Below, one piece after another: positions 54,910 to 64,000 of a stretch of DNA of 64,000 nt. The notes beneath the pieces were generated by a model that searched no databases, was not told the DNA's origin, and saw only the letters and a list, made by a program, of their open reading frames with translations. A program made the translations under genes and the position numbers. The stretch is from positions 1,116,001 to 1,180,000 of the forward strand of contig JAALGZ010000006.1 of NCBI GenBank assembly GCA_015227615.1. Reading direction: 5' to 3'. The DNA comes from Labyrinthula sp. Ha (lineage: Eukaryota > Sar > Bigyra > Labyrinthulida > Labyrinthulaceae). Position 1 is the first letter of the stretch, and the number at the start of each line of letters is the position of its first letter.

Positions 54910-55426
54910 TTAGAATCTTAGTTTCTTGTAGAAGAACTGAACACCTTCAGCAGCTTTGGATGTCTTTCTTTCACCTTGTTTAAAGAATTCAGCCTCGAGT
55001 TTTTCTTTTAATGCCTTTCTAATCTGCTTTCTTACTTCTGGTTTAGCAATGTTTGCAGTGTCAATCGCTACTTCCTCAGTTCTAAACAATAAACAGATTG
55101 AATGCAAAATACTTTTTGTTGTCCTTGTCACCAAGCTGTACTTTGATCTTCTTGAGGTCAAAGTCTACTTGATATCTGCTTGGAATAAGGTGGTTGTAGT
55201 TCAACACCTTTACAAAAATAGACAGTTGCGCTTTCTTTTTCTGCGTCTTTTCATCCATCTTCTTTGTGATCTTTTTAGCAGGTTTGGAGATTCCGACAAC
55301 AAGCGCATGAGCAAATTTATGAGAGCTGGTTCCATTCTCCGATGTTTGTACGACCACAGCTTTGCATCCTGCAAACCTTCCTCGAGTTACTATAACAACT
55401 CTTCCACTCTTAATTAATCTAACCAT
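54910..55426 (-). CDS. RPL27: Large-subunit ribosomal protein eL27 (2 exons)
   Basis: A 161-aa cytosolic 60S ribosomal protein. Exon 1 (55113-55426) has the KOW-type start (MVRLIKSGRVVIVTRGRFAG), then KAVVVQ, SHALVVGI-like AHALVVGISK and the hallmark FVKVLNYNHLIPSRYQVD (human: FVKVYNYNHLMPTRYSVD). A 31-nt intron (55082-55112) lies before exon 2 (54910-55081), which ends EGVQFFYKKLRF (human: NKWFFQKLRF). Length is slightly above the usual 136-150 owing to a Lys-rich middle. It shares an 85-bp divergent promoter with the MFS gene, containing two TTTGGGCAATT boxes. RP genes in plants use similar TGGGCY site II boxes. Confidence 0.95.
55082..55112 (-). other. Spliceosomal intron, 31 nt, in eL27 gene
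   Basis: GTATTT to TTGTTTAG. It joins the two halves of eL27 within a Lys codon. Confidence 0.93.
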
Positions 55427-55461
55427 TTTTTCTCTTTAACCAACAATTTATCTTTTCAATA

Positions 55462-55488
55462 TTTGGGCAATTGAAGTTTTGGGCAATT
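55462..55488. promoter_or_regulatory. Paired TTTGGGCAATT boxes in the eL27/MFS divergent promoter
   Basis: TTTGGGCAATT at 55462-55472 and TTTTGGGCAATT at 55477-55488, the same orientation, 15 bp apart, in the 85 bp between two divergent start codons. Confidence 0.65.
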
Positions 55489-55511
55489 AACAAATAGAAT
55501 CGTTTTGGATA

Positions 55512-57043
55512 ATGAAGAAAGAGAAATATCATTTGTATTCACTTGTTGCATTGAATGCATTATTTAACATATCAAGATACTTAATGGTTATTCGCTTATT
55601 CTTACTAATTTTTAGGTTTTTGAATCTACAACGCCAATTCCCGAGAACTGTTACGAAATGTGTGAGATGTCTAACTGGAGAGAGAGTTCATGTTCAAAAT
55701 GCCTTGAAAAAGAATACTTCGGTGAAAAAAATCTGTATTTTGGGCGAAAGTTTTCGTTTATATCATATATTTTTATTTTAATTGTTTCATATGAAGTTGG
55801 ATATGCAGCAGTTACATTTTCTTCAGGCTTTGTGTTTGGCAAACTGGTAGAGAAGGACACGCTAGTTGGGTTAATCTCATTAATCTCCATTTTTAATGCT
55901 ATCTTAATTTTGGTTCAGATGTCAGCCAGTAGTGGTAGTGAGCTTTTAGCTCTGAGATCTATGGAAGGAGCAGCATATGGAGTGTTCACCTTTCTAACAA
56001 ACAAACTCTTCCTCTCACTTTCTGAAGTTGGCATTTTTCCACACCTCAAATTACAAAAGAACTATGGATCATATATTGGTTTTTTTTTTGCTTCGTTATC
56101 CTGGACATTTTCAGATTCCTTTGAGCTTAGAACAATTAATGTGGTTTTTGGGGTTACTAGTCTCGTATTTGCTGTGTTGTATATCATAGTTTCTGCTCTA
56201 GTACCTTTGAAAATGCTTTCTGTATCAAAGGAGGATTATGAATACGTATACAGTAGTGCTAAAAGCATAGATGAAACTCACCTTCTTGGACGAACTCAGG
56301 ATCAGAACTATGATTCCGTGAATAACCGGTATGACATACAAGCACAAGAATCCCAGCGCGGATCAATAGACAGTGAATATGTCGATGCAAAAATCTTATT
56401 TGGAGTTAGAGAGAAAATATACTCTGTATTTAGCGGTACAAGAATTTACTTTCTTTTCCTTTCTACTACATGCAAGGATTCTATGGAGATGCTTATCAAA
56501 TACACCTTACCTTTTTATATCTCGAGAAGCTTTCACATGTCAGCAAATGCCGAAGTTCTTGCATTATTCTGTTGTTTTGTACTAGCTGGTATCATAGCCT
56601 CAACATATGGATTAAAATTATCAACGAGTCTTGCAAGTGCACAAGATGAGCGTTTCTACGCCTATGTACCTGGTCTAGCCTTCATTTTATCCTTCTGTTT
56701 TCTTGCTCCCGGAATTTATGCCAAGACATTCTTAATGTCAATGGTTTTTTTATTTTTTGGGATTGTTTGCTTTGAGGTGTGGGGGATTTCCAGTGACATA
56801 ATACTCTTGCGCATAACTTATGAAGAAAACAAGTTTGGAGAGAATAGAGCTGTACTTTACTCGTTGAGCAGAGGCATAAGTACACTTGCCGCGATATTTT
56901 TTGGAAGGATAGTTGATCCAACCTCCCTAGACAGTTATAGAAGCTCGTTTTTCTTGCTCTCTGGAATGTTGCTTTTGGGCTCTGCTCTGTTTAATTACCT
57001 AGTGGGAAACAAGTTGCGAACAATGAAATACGAAGTATTATAG
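55512..57043 (+). CDS. Major facilitator superfamily (MFS)-type transporter (2 exons)
   Basis: A 500-aa polytopic membrane protein. Exon 1 (55512-55586) encodes MKKEKYHLYSLVALNALFNISRYLM. A 29-nt intron (55587-55615) follows, then exon 2 (55616-57043). About 11-12 hydrophobic segments fall in two halves separated by a long hydrophilic loop (about residues 205-265). GFVFGKLVEKDT after the third segment resembles MFS motif A (GxLxDRxGRR), and a second-half FFGRIVDPTSLDSYRSSF is similar. The order, with an N-terminal Asn/Arg segment, is reminiscent of spinster-type carriers, but the substrate cannot be inferred. The second exon end is 28 bp from the convergent P-loop gene. Confidence 0.7.
55587..55615 (+). 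other. Spliceosomal intron, 29 nt, in MFS gene
   Basis: GTTATT (a less usual donor) to TTTTTAG, with a perfect TACTAAT branch-point-like box 9 nt before the 3' end. Confidence 0.8.
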
Positions 57044-57071
57044 ATGCAGACACATAGATTTGTTTAACAGA

Positions 57072-58193
57072 TTAGGCGAAAGTATGAGATGCTGTTTGGC
57101 ACCCTGGCTGGTCCAGATCAAGTTCACACGAACTGCAGATTCCGATACATCCTGCTGTTTCGCTGTCTTCCAGACACTTGGTACACCTTTCCTGACATCC
57201 CTCGGAGGTTTCCTCGTTGCAACATGGGAACACAAGAGTGCAGCCCTTTTCATCAAGTTTCTTCTTGCAGCAGGTATAGTGCTTACTTTTTCTGGTCAAT
57301 CCCTTAACCTTACCTGGATGAATTTTTATTTTATCTCTAATTGAGTGGTACTTTTCAAGCTCTCCATGTTTTAAATCTTTCCCTTCTGCATGGAAACTGC
57401 AGTTGTCTCCTTTGTCATTAACATCGGCCAGAGTATTACACTTAGTGCAAACAGTGACTTTTTCATTCACCTCTAAGTATTTAACATCAGGATCTACGAA
57501 GCTCTTGTTTATTGCATAAACAACTGAACTAACATCCCCATCCTGGCAGAAGTGGAAATTCTCTACACCAACATTAATTCTCTCATACCTCTCAAAGTTT
57601 CTACCATAAAGTTTGAGAAAACTTTGCTTTGTGAGGATTCCCAAGTTATCCTCGAAAACATATTCGACAATGTTTCCAAAGTTAATGAATCTCTTGAACA
57701 AACACTCTGCCGCTTCAAGCGCTAGTTGATGCTTTTCGGTTCCAAGCTGTTCAACTCCAACAAGAAAAACAACACGTAGAATGTTATACTTGGTCGAAAG
57801 ATTGGAAACCAATTCAAACGAATCTTTGTTGTCTTGCTCAGAAGAATTTCCAATAGATAGAGCCTCTACAAATTTTACATCTTTATAATCGGCGATATCT
57901 GTTGTGAAAATTCTGGGTGACTCCTTTTCTCTATTGAAGGTGGTCTTACTTGTCAACCCTTCAAGTACAGATGTTTTCCCATTGCACGCAGGACCCAAGA
58001 TTAACACACAATTGGGTTTTACTTCATTTAGTACCTCCTCTTTAATTTCTGCTGCACCACTCTCACTGTTCACCGTAGTACTTGCTTTCTCACTTTCCTC
58101 TTCCTTCCCTTCAACAGATCTATTTTCTCCCTCACTTGGTATAGACTGTTTTATAGACTCAACTTGTTCTTCGATTATCTTTTCCTCTGCCAT
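57072..58193 (-). CDS. P-loop GTPase-like protein with Cys-rich tail
   Basis: A 373-aa intronless protein. Residues 1-58 are acidic and probably disordered. Residues 60-220 form a P-loop NTPase domain: VLILGPACNGKTS is the Walker A at 63-75, and VVFLVGVEQLGTEKHQLALE with the following segment recalls AIG1/septin-type GTPases, though no clear NKxD is seen. Residues about 232-373 are Cys/His-rich with spaced pairs (CTKC, CSFH, CCKKK, CCNEE, CTKC, CSSC) and GC dipeptides, resembling CHORD-like or other zinc-binding repeats. I do not know this combination. Start is the ATG at 58193. The stop lies 28 bp from the MFS stop. Confidence 0.72.
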   Translation of the reverse strand: MAEEKIIEEQVESIKQSIPSEGENRSVEGKEEESEKASTTVNSESGAAEIKEEVLNEVKPNCVLILGPACNGKTSVLEGLTSKTTFNREKESPRIFTTDIADYKDVKFVEALSIGNSSEQDNKDSFELVSNLSTKYNILRVVFLVGVEQLGTEKHQLALEAAECLFKRFINFGNIVEYVFEDNLGILTKQSFLKLYGRNFERYERINVGVENFHFCQDGDVSSVVYAINKSFVDPDVKYLEVNEKVTVCTKCNTLADVNDKGDNCSFHAEGKDLKHGELEKYHSIRDKIKIHPGKVKGLTRKSKHYTCCKKKLDEKGCTLVFPCCNEETSEGCQERCTKCLEDSETAGCIGICSSCELDLDQPGCQTASHTFA

Positions 58194-61100
58194 TTTGTTT
58201 TGCTTTGGTATGTTCGATATTATCCAGGAGACGTGTTTGTCTTTTGGGTTTGTATCCGCTAGCTATGATATTTTCACTGCAGTATCACAGTGCCTGAATT
58301 CATTCTAACGAGATGACTATGCATTACCGTAATATTATCAATTTCTTATACAATGCATTAAATATTCTGCCTTGGAACTATATTTACTGTTATGGAATAG
58401 TAGAATTTGGCTGTAAGAACGACATGCAACGAAGAAATCTGGGCATGGCTGTTCGTAACAGCAAAATATCCGTTGTGACATCGGGAGAAACAAGAACAAA
58501 ACTGGGAAACTCTAGTCGAAGATGACAATCACTTCTTGAAGTGCAAAAGAATCCGATAAGAGATACACAAAGGGAAACCATACTTAAAGGAGGTGAACAT
58601 AGCCAGGGAGATTCATCTAATTATATCAAATACTTCTTAGAAAAGTATCGGAAACTTGTAGAGCAACTTGTAGCACCCTATGTGGATTTACCCCTGCCAA
58701 TGAGTGTTGTTCAGTATATATAGATAATACCTTAAGATATGAACATGTGAGGAGCACTAAGTCATAGTTTGCCATAATAATGAGAAGAAAATACGTGGAT
58801 ATCTATTTTTCACAATTTAAGAAACTCAAGTTGTGGTAGTAGTATCTTAAAGGTCTGCGAAAGTGTAAAATAAGCAGCCAACGCGTACAATTCGTGTATA
58901 TAGGTTTTCAAAAGTGCTTCTAATTTCATGTTTTCCTCAAATTAAGGCAGATGTATTTTATAAAGCAGAGTCCAAGTAATTTCATTTTACATTTTGCCTG
59001 GCTTTAGTGTCAGGCAACTCTGAATGAGCATTTCTAGTTATGTTTCATGCCTTTCCTTTTCTCTCGAACAGAATTAATTGTGGCTTCTTACAGATACACT
59101 AAGAATAAAAGCATCTTAAAATCTCCTCTTGTAGAATCCCTAAATAGCATTAGAATAGATCATGGCCCCGTTCGGCTTGATTAAATCCATAATGCAAGGA
59201 TTTCTTATTCTTGTTTGCTATATGAGAATTAAGAAAGGGCTTTGCCTCGCAAAAAAAAAATGTGACTCCTTTTATAACTGAGATCCACCGAGTTTGGATT
59301 CAACTACCTTCTAACATTCACCACCAGTTCCCATTGTTGCTTGTAGCGTTCAAAATCTGCAATTAATGCTGTTGGAAAAACTTTAAATATTCTCTACTTA
59401 TCTTCTATCTTGTTGGAACAACTCTAGGCATATGTTTTACCAGTGTCATGAATCACCGATGATTTTTAAACTGGGTCTGCTTCCTTTAGGATACACTGTT
59501 CAGGACATCTTGAGGAGTTTTGTGGTTATTTTATGTAGGGTTCAGTCGCAACTAAATTCTTAGCTATTGAAGCTTTGGACAAACAGGAAAGATTGTGAGC
59601 CACTAAAACGAAACGGAAATTACTATTTTTCTCAAAAGCCAATGCTAATGCCCTTCAACAATTCCAACCTAACAGGAGCTTATCTAATTCATTGCACCCT
59701 GTATGTTGTAGAGCTTGATAAAGATTACCCTAGTTTGGTTGAATAGTTCAGCATATATCATTTAATTTTTCGCAATTGTAGCTAAACTGGTATTATTACC
59801 CAGAATTGCCATTCCTCAATCTTTTAAGAAAAGTTTTATTTTAGTTGCTTACAAATTTTTCCCAACTCTCGAATTTCCCCCTAATTACATCGAGCTTGGA
59901 TTTAACGGTTATGTTGTATCCAAAATTTTGGGCTTAGAAAATAAAATCTTTTGTTCTAATGTGTGGAGAGCACTATTATTAAGGATTACTACAGTTGACT
60001 TGAAGACCTTTTTGGGGGCATTTTCAGCAGATGAGGTGACAGATAGCTTCTTTAGTACAACTCAATATAGATACTGATCACTTGAAAATAGGTGTAGAGC
60101 TCAAAATCAACCTTGAAATCAAGTTGTAAGAAAAGCTGAATTACGAGTCTATGACTTAACCTTCACTGTTAGCTAGAGATCACTGTGACCTTTTCTTTCT
60201 TAGCAATCTCTAGATCAGGGAAATCATCTGGAAATACCTGTTTCTAGAGATAGGGTAGCAGAGTGAGGCATCATTGACGATTCAGTTGGACTCTTGAGGG
60301 GTTTGCGAGTAGCTGAGTAACTTACGATAACACATTAAATACGAAGTGAGTGAGCAATGAGGAACTCATTGAGGACTTTGGGTTCAATTACTAAGTTATG
60401 AGGATCCTGAAATTTGCATTTTTTTGGGGTTTGTTTGAATTCTAGTATCTTTATTTCCTCATTGACGAATTTTCCACAGTGTGGACCCCTAATTCTTAGA
60501 GACTTGCCGCGAAATTATTTTCAAACTTGTTATATGTTACAGCTTCATCAAAATTTATTCATGAAGCAAGTATAAGTTCAAATAAAAAGATACTAACAAC
60601 TTTAAATAGGTTGCCTCTAATGACTAAAACAAACTAAGGTGAAGTGGAGATCAAATTAATTTGGGAACAATCCGCTTAAGCTGCAAGAAGGTGCTCTTGT
60701 TCTTTGAGGCTCCATAGAAAATACCAAGAATACATAAATTACGCTTGCTTTACCGTAAAATAGTATTTTATGGATGTAGATCTGTAGTATTCCATGAAAT
60801 TTAGAATGTTTGACTCTTAGTTGCGGAACTTTAGAATAGATGATGGATTTGATACTGTGAAAAGTGAGTATAACGAATTGAAATTTCATCTCCAAGTTGA
60901 GCGATATGCAATTGAGTTTTGCCTATATTAAAACGAACTTGTAAGCAGCTCATCGAAGCAGTTTGTCGACATGAGGTTTATGCCTCTTATGAACCTATGT
61001 AGAAACATGAATGGTAGTTATAGTGTTTAATTAGTCTAATTTGTATCTGCCACGGTTAGAAGAAGAAATGGATAGGGCAAGGGGGTGAAGACGTGTTCTC

Positions 61101-61776
61101 TTGAGAGTATCGAACATTTGAAAAAAATATACACAATAAGCCACTTGTCATACTTTCTATAGAAGTGTTTCAGCTGAAGCTATATTAGGAAAAATATGCT
61201 TTCCAAAGAAATTAGGTTCCTGGATCTCAGAAAACATTTTAAATTTGTTTGAGCTTAGCTTGGGTCAATTAAAGAACACAAACATGGCTTCTTCCTTATT
61301 CAAACCGAATACTATCAAACCCTAAAAACTAGCTATTAAACAATAATCACTTAAAAATAATAACCCTGAGATATCATCTCAAGTGTGGCTATTCAGGTGT
61401 CTCGTGCCAGAGTGCTTCAAATTATATCAACTCTCCGTTATATGTAATTTTTGCTGGCACCTATAGCCTCCAAATATATGTATAAACAGAAAGAAGTTCT
61501 GCAAGATATATAGAGAATCCAAAATCTCTTGATAGTTCGGCTCCAAATTCACAAACAAGTGAATGGTCTACCTGATGAAGAGAAAACCGTAAATGAAACA
61601 ATTATAAGAAATAAACAAAGCAGCCTACTGCTGAACTCTTCATAAAACAAACACAATATTATCTCCGTACTAAGTGAACGCAAGTTCACCCTTCCTAACA
61701 AACATGACTTTAACTCCACAAGTTGAAAAAACAAAACGAGAAACAGTAATAACCCTAACTTCTGCCCATATACGAT
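58194..61776. other. Gene-free region of 3.6 kb
   Basis: I see no supported gene. About 58420-58725 has coding-like composition on the plus strand (MQKNPIRDTQRETILKGGEH, FLEKYRKLVEQLVAPYVDLP) but is broken up and unrecognised. An AACGGTTA octamer at 59904 has no gene nearby. Confidence 0.55.
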
Positions 61777-62607
61777 CTAACCATGAAGCTTGCAAAACTT
61801 GCTTCCTCTTACTCCTCTGTTGCACCCAGGATGGAGGCAACGTTTTCCGCCACCATGTCCCCAACATAAACCCATACCAACACTTCGCTTAGCACACCCT
61901 TCCCGGGAACATTTTCTGCCCCCTCCATGTCTCGCACAAAACCCGCCTCCTTGATCTCCCTTTGAGCACCCTTCTATTTGACAAGTTTTCTTTCTTTTCC
62001 CTCCATGTAGTGAGCATAATCTTCCACCTGCAACTATTTTATTGCAACCTTCGTGCAAGCACTTCTTACCACCTCCATGCTTAGCGCATTTTCCTCCACC
62101 TTTATCCTGTGTTTTGCACCCAGGCACCGTGCACAACTTTACTTTTCTTTTTTTTAAAACAACTTTTTCTTCAACTTTCAACGGATAAATTGTGTCAACT
62201 TTCCTCTTTGAACACTCAGGTGTTTTCTCTACAACATGTTTAGTAGTGGTTAAGGATGAATGAAGATAGATGGAGGTGAGTTGTGCTTCAAGTTGTTTTG
62301 TGGCTTCTAAAACTTCCAAATTGTGAAGTGTTTGGGCTTTAAGTACTTCGTTGAATTCATTTATTTGATATATAGTATTTTGTGGTATTAAATTGCCAGC
62401 GTGCAGACTTGTTCCGAGAAGAGGGTTGGAAGCAAGCGGGGCAGAGAGAGATGCTATAGTTGTAGTTGAAGGTACCGTGGTTTGTAGTGGAAAAGCTTGG
62501 AAGTGTGGAGGGATGAGGCTAAGCTGGTTCAAAGTATTCTGAGCATTGTTGGTGATACCATACAAGTATGACGCGGCTACTAATGAGTCAAGTCCAAAGG
62601 TACCCAT
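61777..62607 (-). CDS. WRKY19-type zinc-finger repeat protein
   Basis: A 276-aa intronless protein. Residues 1-130 are hydrophobic/Ala/Thr/Leu-rich with a helical segment around FNEVLKAQTLHNLEVLEAT. Residues about 155-276 are five tandem zinc-finger units of the type named after Arabidopsis WRKY19, each C-x4-C-x9to12-C-x2-H-GG: CTVPGCKTQ, CLHEGCNK, CQIEGCSK, CSREGCAK, CLHPGCNR, each followed by C-x2-HGG. A basic stretch (KVVLKKRKVK) just before them is a likely nuclear signal. Such arrays are common in oomycetes and other protists and are presumed DNA- or protein-binding. There is no WRKY domain. The G-rich codons make this the most GC-rich coding stretch of the window. Confidence 0.85.
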   Translation of the reverse strand: MGTFGLDSLVAASYLYGITNNAQNTLNQLSLIPPHFQAFPLQTTVPSTTTIASLSAPLASNPLLGTSLHAGNLIPQNTIYQINEFNEVLKAQTLHNLEVLEATKQLEAQLTSIYLHSSLTTTKHVVEKTPECSKRKVDTIYPLKVEEKVVLKKRKVKLCTVPGCKTQDKGGGKCAKHGGGKKCLHEGCNKIVAGGRLCSLHGGKRKKTCQIEGCSKGDQGGGFCARHGGGRKCSREGCAKRSVGMGLCWGHGGGKRCLHPGCNRGVRGSKFCKLHG

Positions 62608-64000
62608 CTTTCGTTGTCTTAAGATTTGCTTTATTTGCTGTTTGGTTAAAATATCGCTTTTTCTTGACGTGAATATCGAAGACTGTACTATTCGATGTTT
62701 GTTAAAATATGTATTAGATGGTTTTCACAATTGAACCTATTTAAGGGTGAACTTCAATGAAATGTTCCAAGGAGATATAACCCATTATTATTCGACTACG
62801 TTCACAAAACCGAATATATACAGTGTTTTATATTACTATACTATAAACTCTCAATAGCCGATAAAATATCGAATTTTGGGTAAAAATATTCGATTGAGAG
62901 TAAATAGTTTTGTATTGCCTTGATGCAGGTACAATTGTCAGTATGAGTAGGACAGGATGAAGGGTGAGTGAAAGGGTGGGTATGTCACAATGTTACTTTA
63001 CTGTATATTGAATCTCAATACTATTACGCGAAATATGTATTAAGGAAAATTGATGGGAAAAGTTTTAGATGGGTGGTTCTCATTTATTTTGAAGAACTTT
63101 CCTCATTTTTAGTTACACTGTTTTGAGAAACTGTATCATGAGTTACAATTAGTGAGTGTCATCAAGAAAGAAACAGAGTCGTATCTATATATATATATAT
63201 ATATATATATATTATGAAAGTTATTTATGAAGCCAATACTTATTTTATGACTATTTCGAACTTTGAACTTTTGAACAGCCCAACTATTTCTATGCGTCAT
63301 CAAAGTTTCCTAGAACTTGTCACAGATGTACTAGTCCGAACTCTGGTCATTTTCCAGTAAGATTTTATCAGACTAAAATATCATAGAGAACTCCATTCCT
63401 TGCCAAAGCCCATCTAGAAGAATATTCACAAAATGCATAGTCTGAGAAGACTACAAACAAAAGATGGATGTATTAAATATTACGAATAGAAGTTAAATGT
63501 TTTTCACTTAATAATCGCTAGTACTTGGATCCAAAGGAACAGGGACAAGTTTTAGTATTAAGAAGAAAGGATTTGTTACTTTAATAAAAGATAGAACTTT
63601 AGTTGTTTCAAGTTGAAATAACTATCTATTCTAAAGTTATTCTGAATTTTTTTGTCACTATTTTTCCCAAGGTGTTTTCATCTTGCCAAGTTCTGAACAA
63701 ATAAGAAAGCTCCCGTCAGGTAACGAACGAAGGAAAGGGTATGAGAAATGAGAAAGCTAATTAAGTTGCCATTACTAGCTTTTTAGGTAACTATTAGATA
63801 TTTCTGGTTGCCTCCAAATATCAAGGCGAGAAACTCATACTCAAAAAGATTCGTGCAGTTTATCATAAAGATTAACAACTTTTGGCGTGAAAAGATTTGT
63901 CGCACGATATGACAATTTCAAGAGCTGCAACGGAAGTAGCAAATATAGAACACTGGGTAAAGTTTAGAAGAAAATCATGGCAAATGCCACCAATATTCAT
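62608..64000. other. Gene-free right edge
   Basis: I see nothing coding. It contains a (TA)n microsatellite (about 63186-63212) and otherwise AT-rich DNA. Confidence 0.6.
63186..63212. repeat. (TA)n microsatellite
   Basis: About 27 bp of uninterrupted TA. Confidence 0.95.

Noticed and set aside
58420-58725. A small gene after the P-loop protein
   Set aside because: Frames are short and broken and no domain is recognisable.

Overview
The window is nuclear DNA of a small-genomed, AT-rich, flagellated unicellular eukaryote. The evidence is nine confidently placed GT-AG introns, eukaryotic housekeeping genes (MLH1, SmB, eL27, a Rab5-type GTPase), a mitochondrial complex I assembly factor (NDUFAF6-like) and ciliary genes (CCDC113/CFAP263-like, RP2-like, perhaps DZIP1-like). 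The genetic code is standard. The introns are 20 to 32 nt long, among the shortest known. I cannot name the lineage from sequence alone. WRKY19-type zinc fingers plus tiny introns would fit several protist groups.

Genes sit in dense islands separated by gene-free AT-rich deserts of 2 to 9 kb. Island 1 (1-939): 5' half of MLH1. Island 2 (6128-11251): NDUFAF6-like, CCDC113-like, a coiled-coil protein, an RP2-like TBCC protein and a PAP2 lipid phosphatase. Island 3 (19903-21679): a possible AF4/FMR2 C-terminal-domain-like protein and a single-pass membrane protein. Island 4 (23657-26526): Rab5-like GTPase, a possible PEX11-like protein and a broken beta-lactamase-like hydrolase gene. Island 5 (30835-33764): fused PabA-PabB aminodeoxychorismate synthase and a small coiled-coil gene. 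Island 6 (about 36404-42044): a doubtful small gene, an uncharacterised protein, three tandem genes separated by 11 and 4 bp, and SmB. Island 7 (47079-48209): a bZIP protein. Island 8 (54910-58193): ribosomal protein eL27, an MFS transporter and a P-loop protein with a Cys-rich tail. Island 9 (61777-62607): a WRKY19-type zinc-finger protein.

All seven convergent gene pairs end between 46 bp apart and 11 bp overlapping, so 3' UTRs must be minute or overlap. Inside islands the promoters are short. They share a TTTTGGGCAATT-type element (eL27/MFS, the 19.9-kb gene, the hydrolase pseudogene, with a variant at the 33.7-kb gene) and an AACGGTTA element.

The deserts hold decayed LTR-retrotransposon remains (a Ty1/copia pol fossil near 11.7-13.3 kb and a weaker Ty3/gypsy-like trace near 45 kb), a short TIR element family inserted at TA (29.6 and 34.5 kb, plus a fragment at 22.9 kb), small GC-rich hairpins, and a striking 1.08-kb near-perfect inverted repeat (48475-49554 and 53579-54658) around a 4.0-kb gene-free core. 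The core is a candidate for a centromere or an inversion hot spot.
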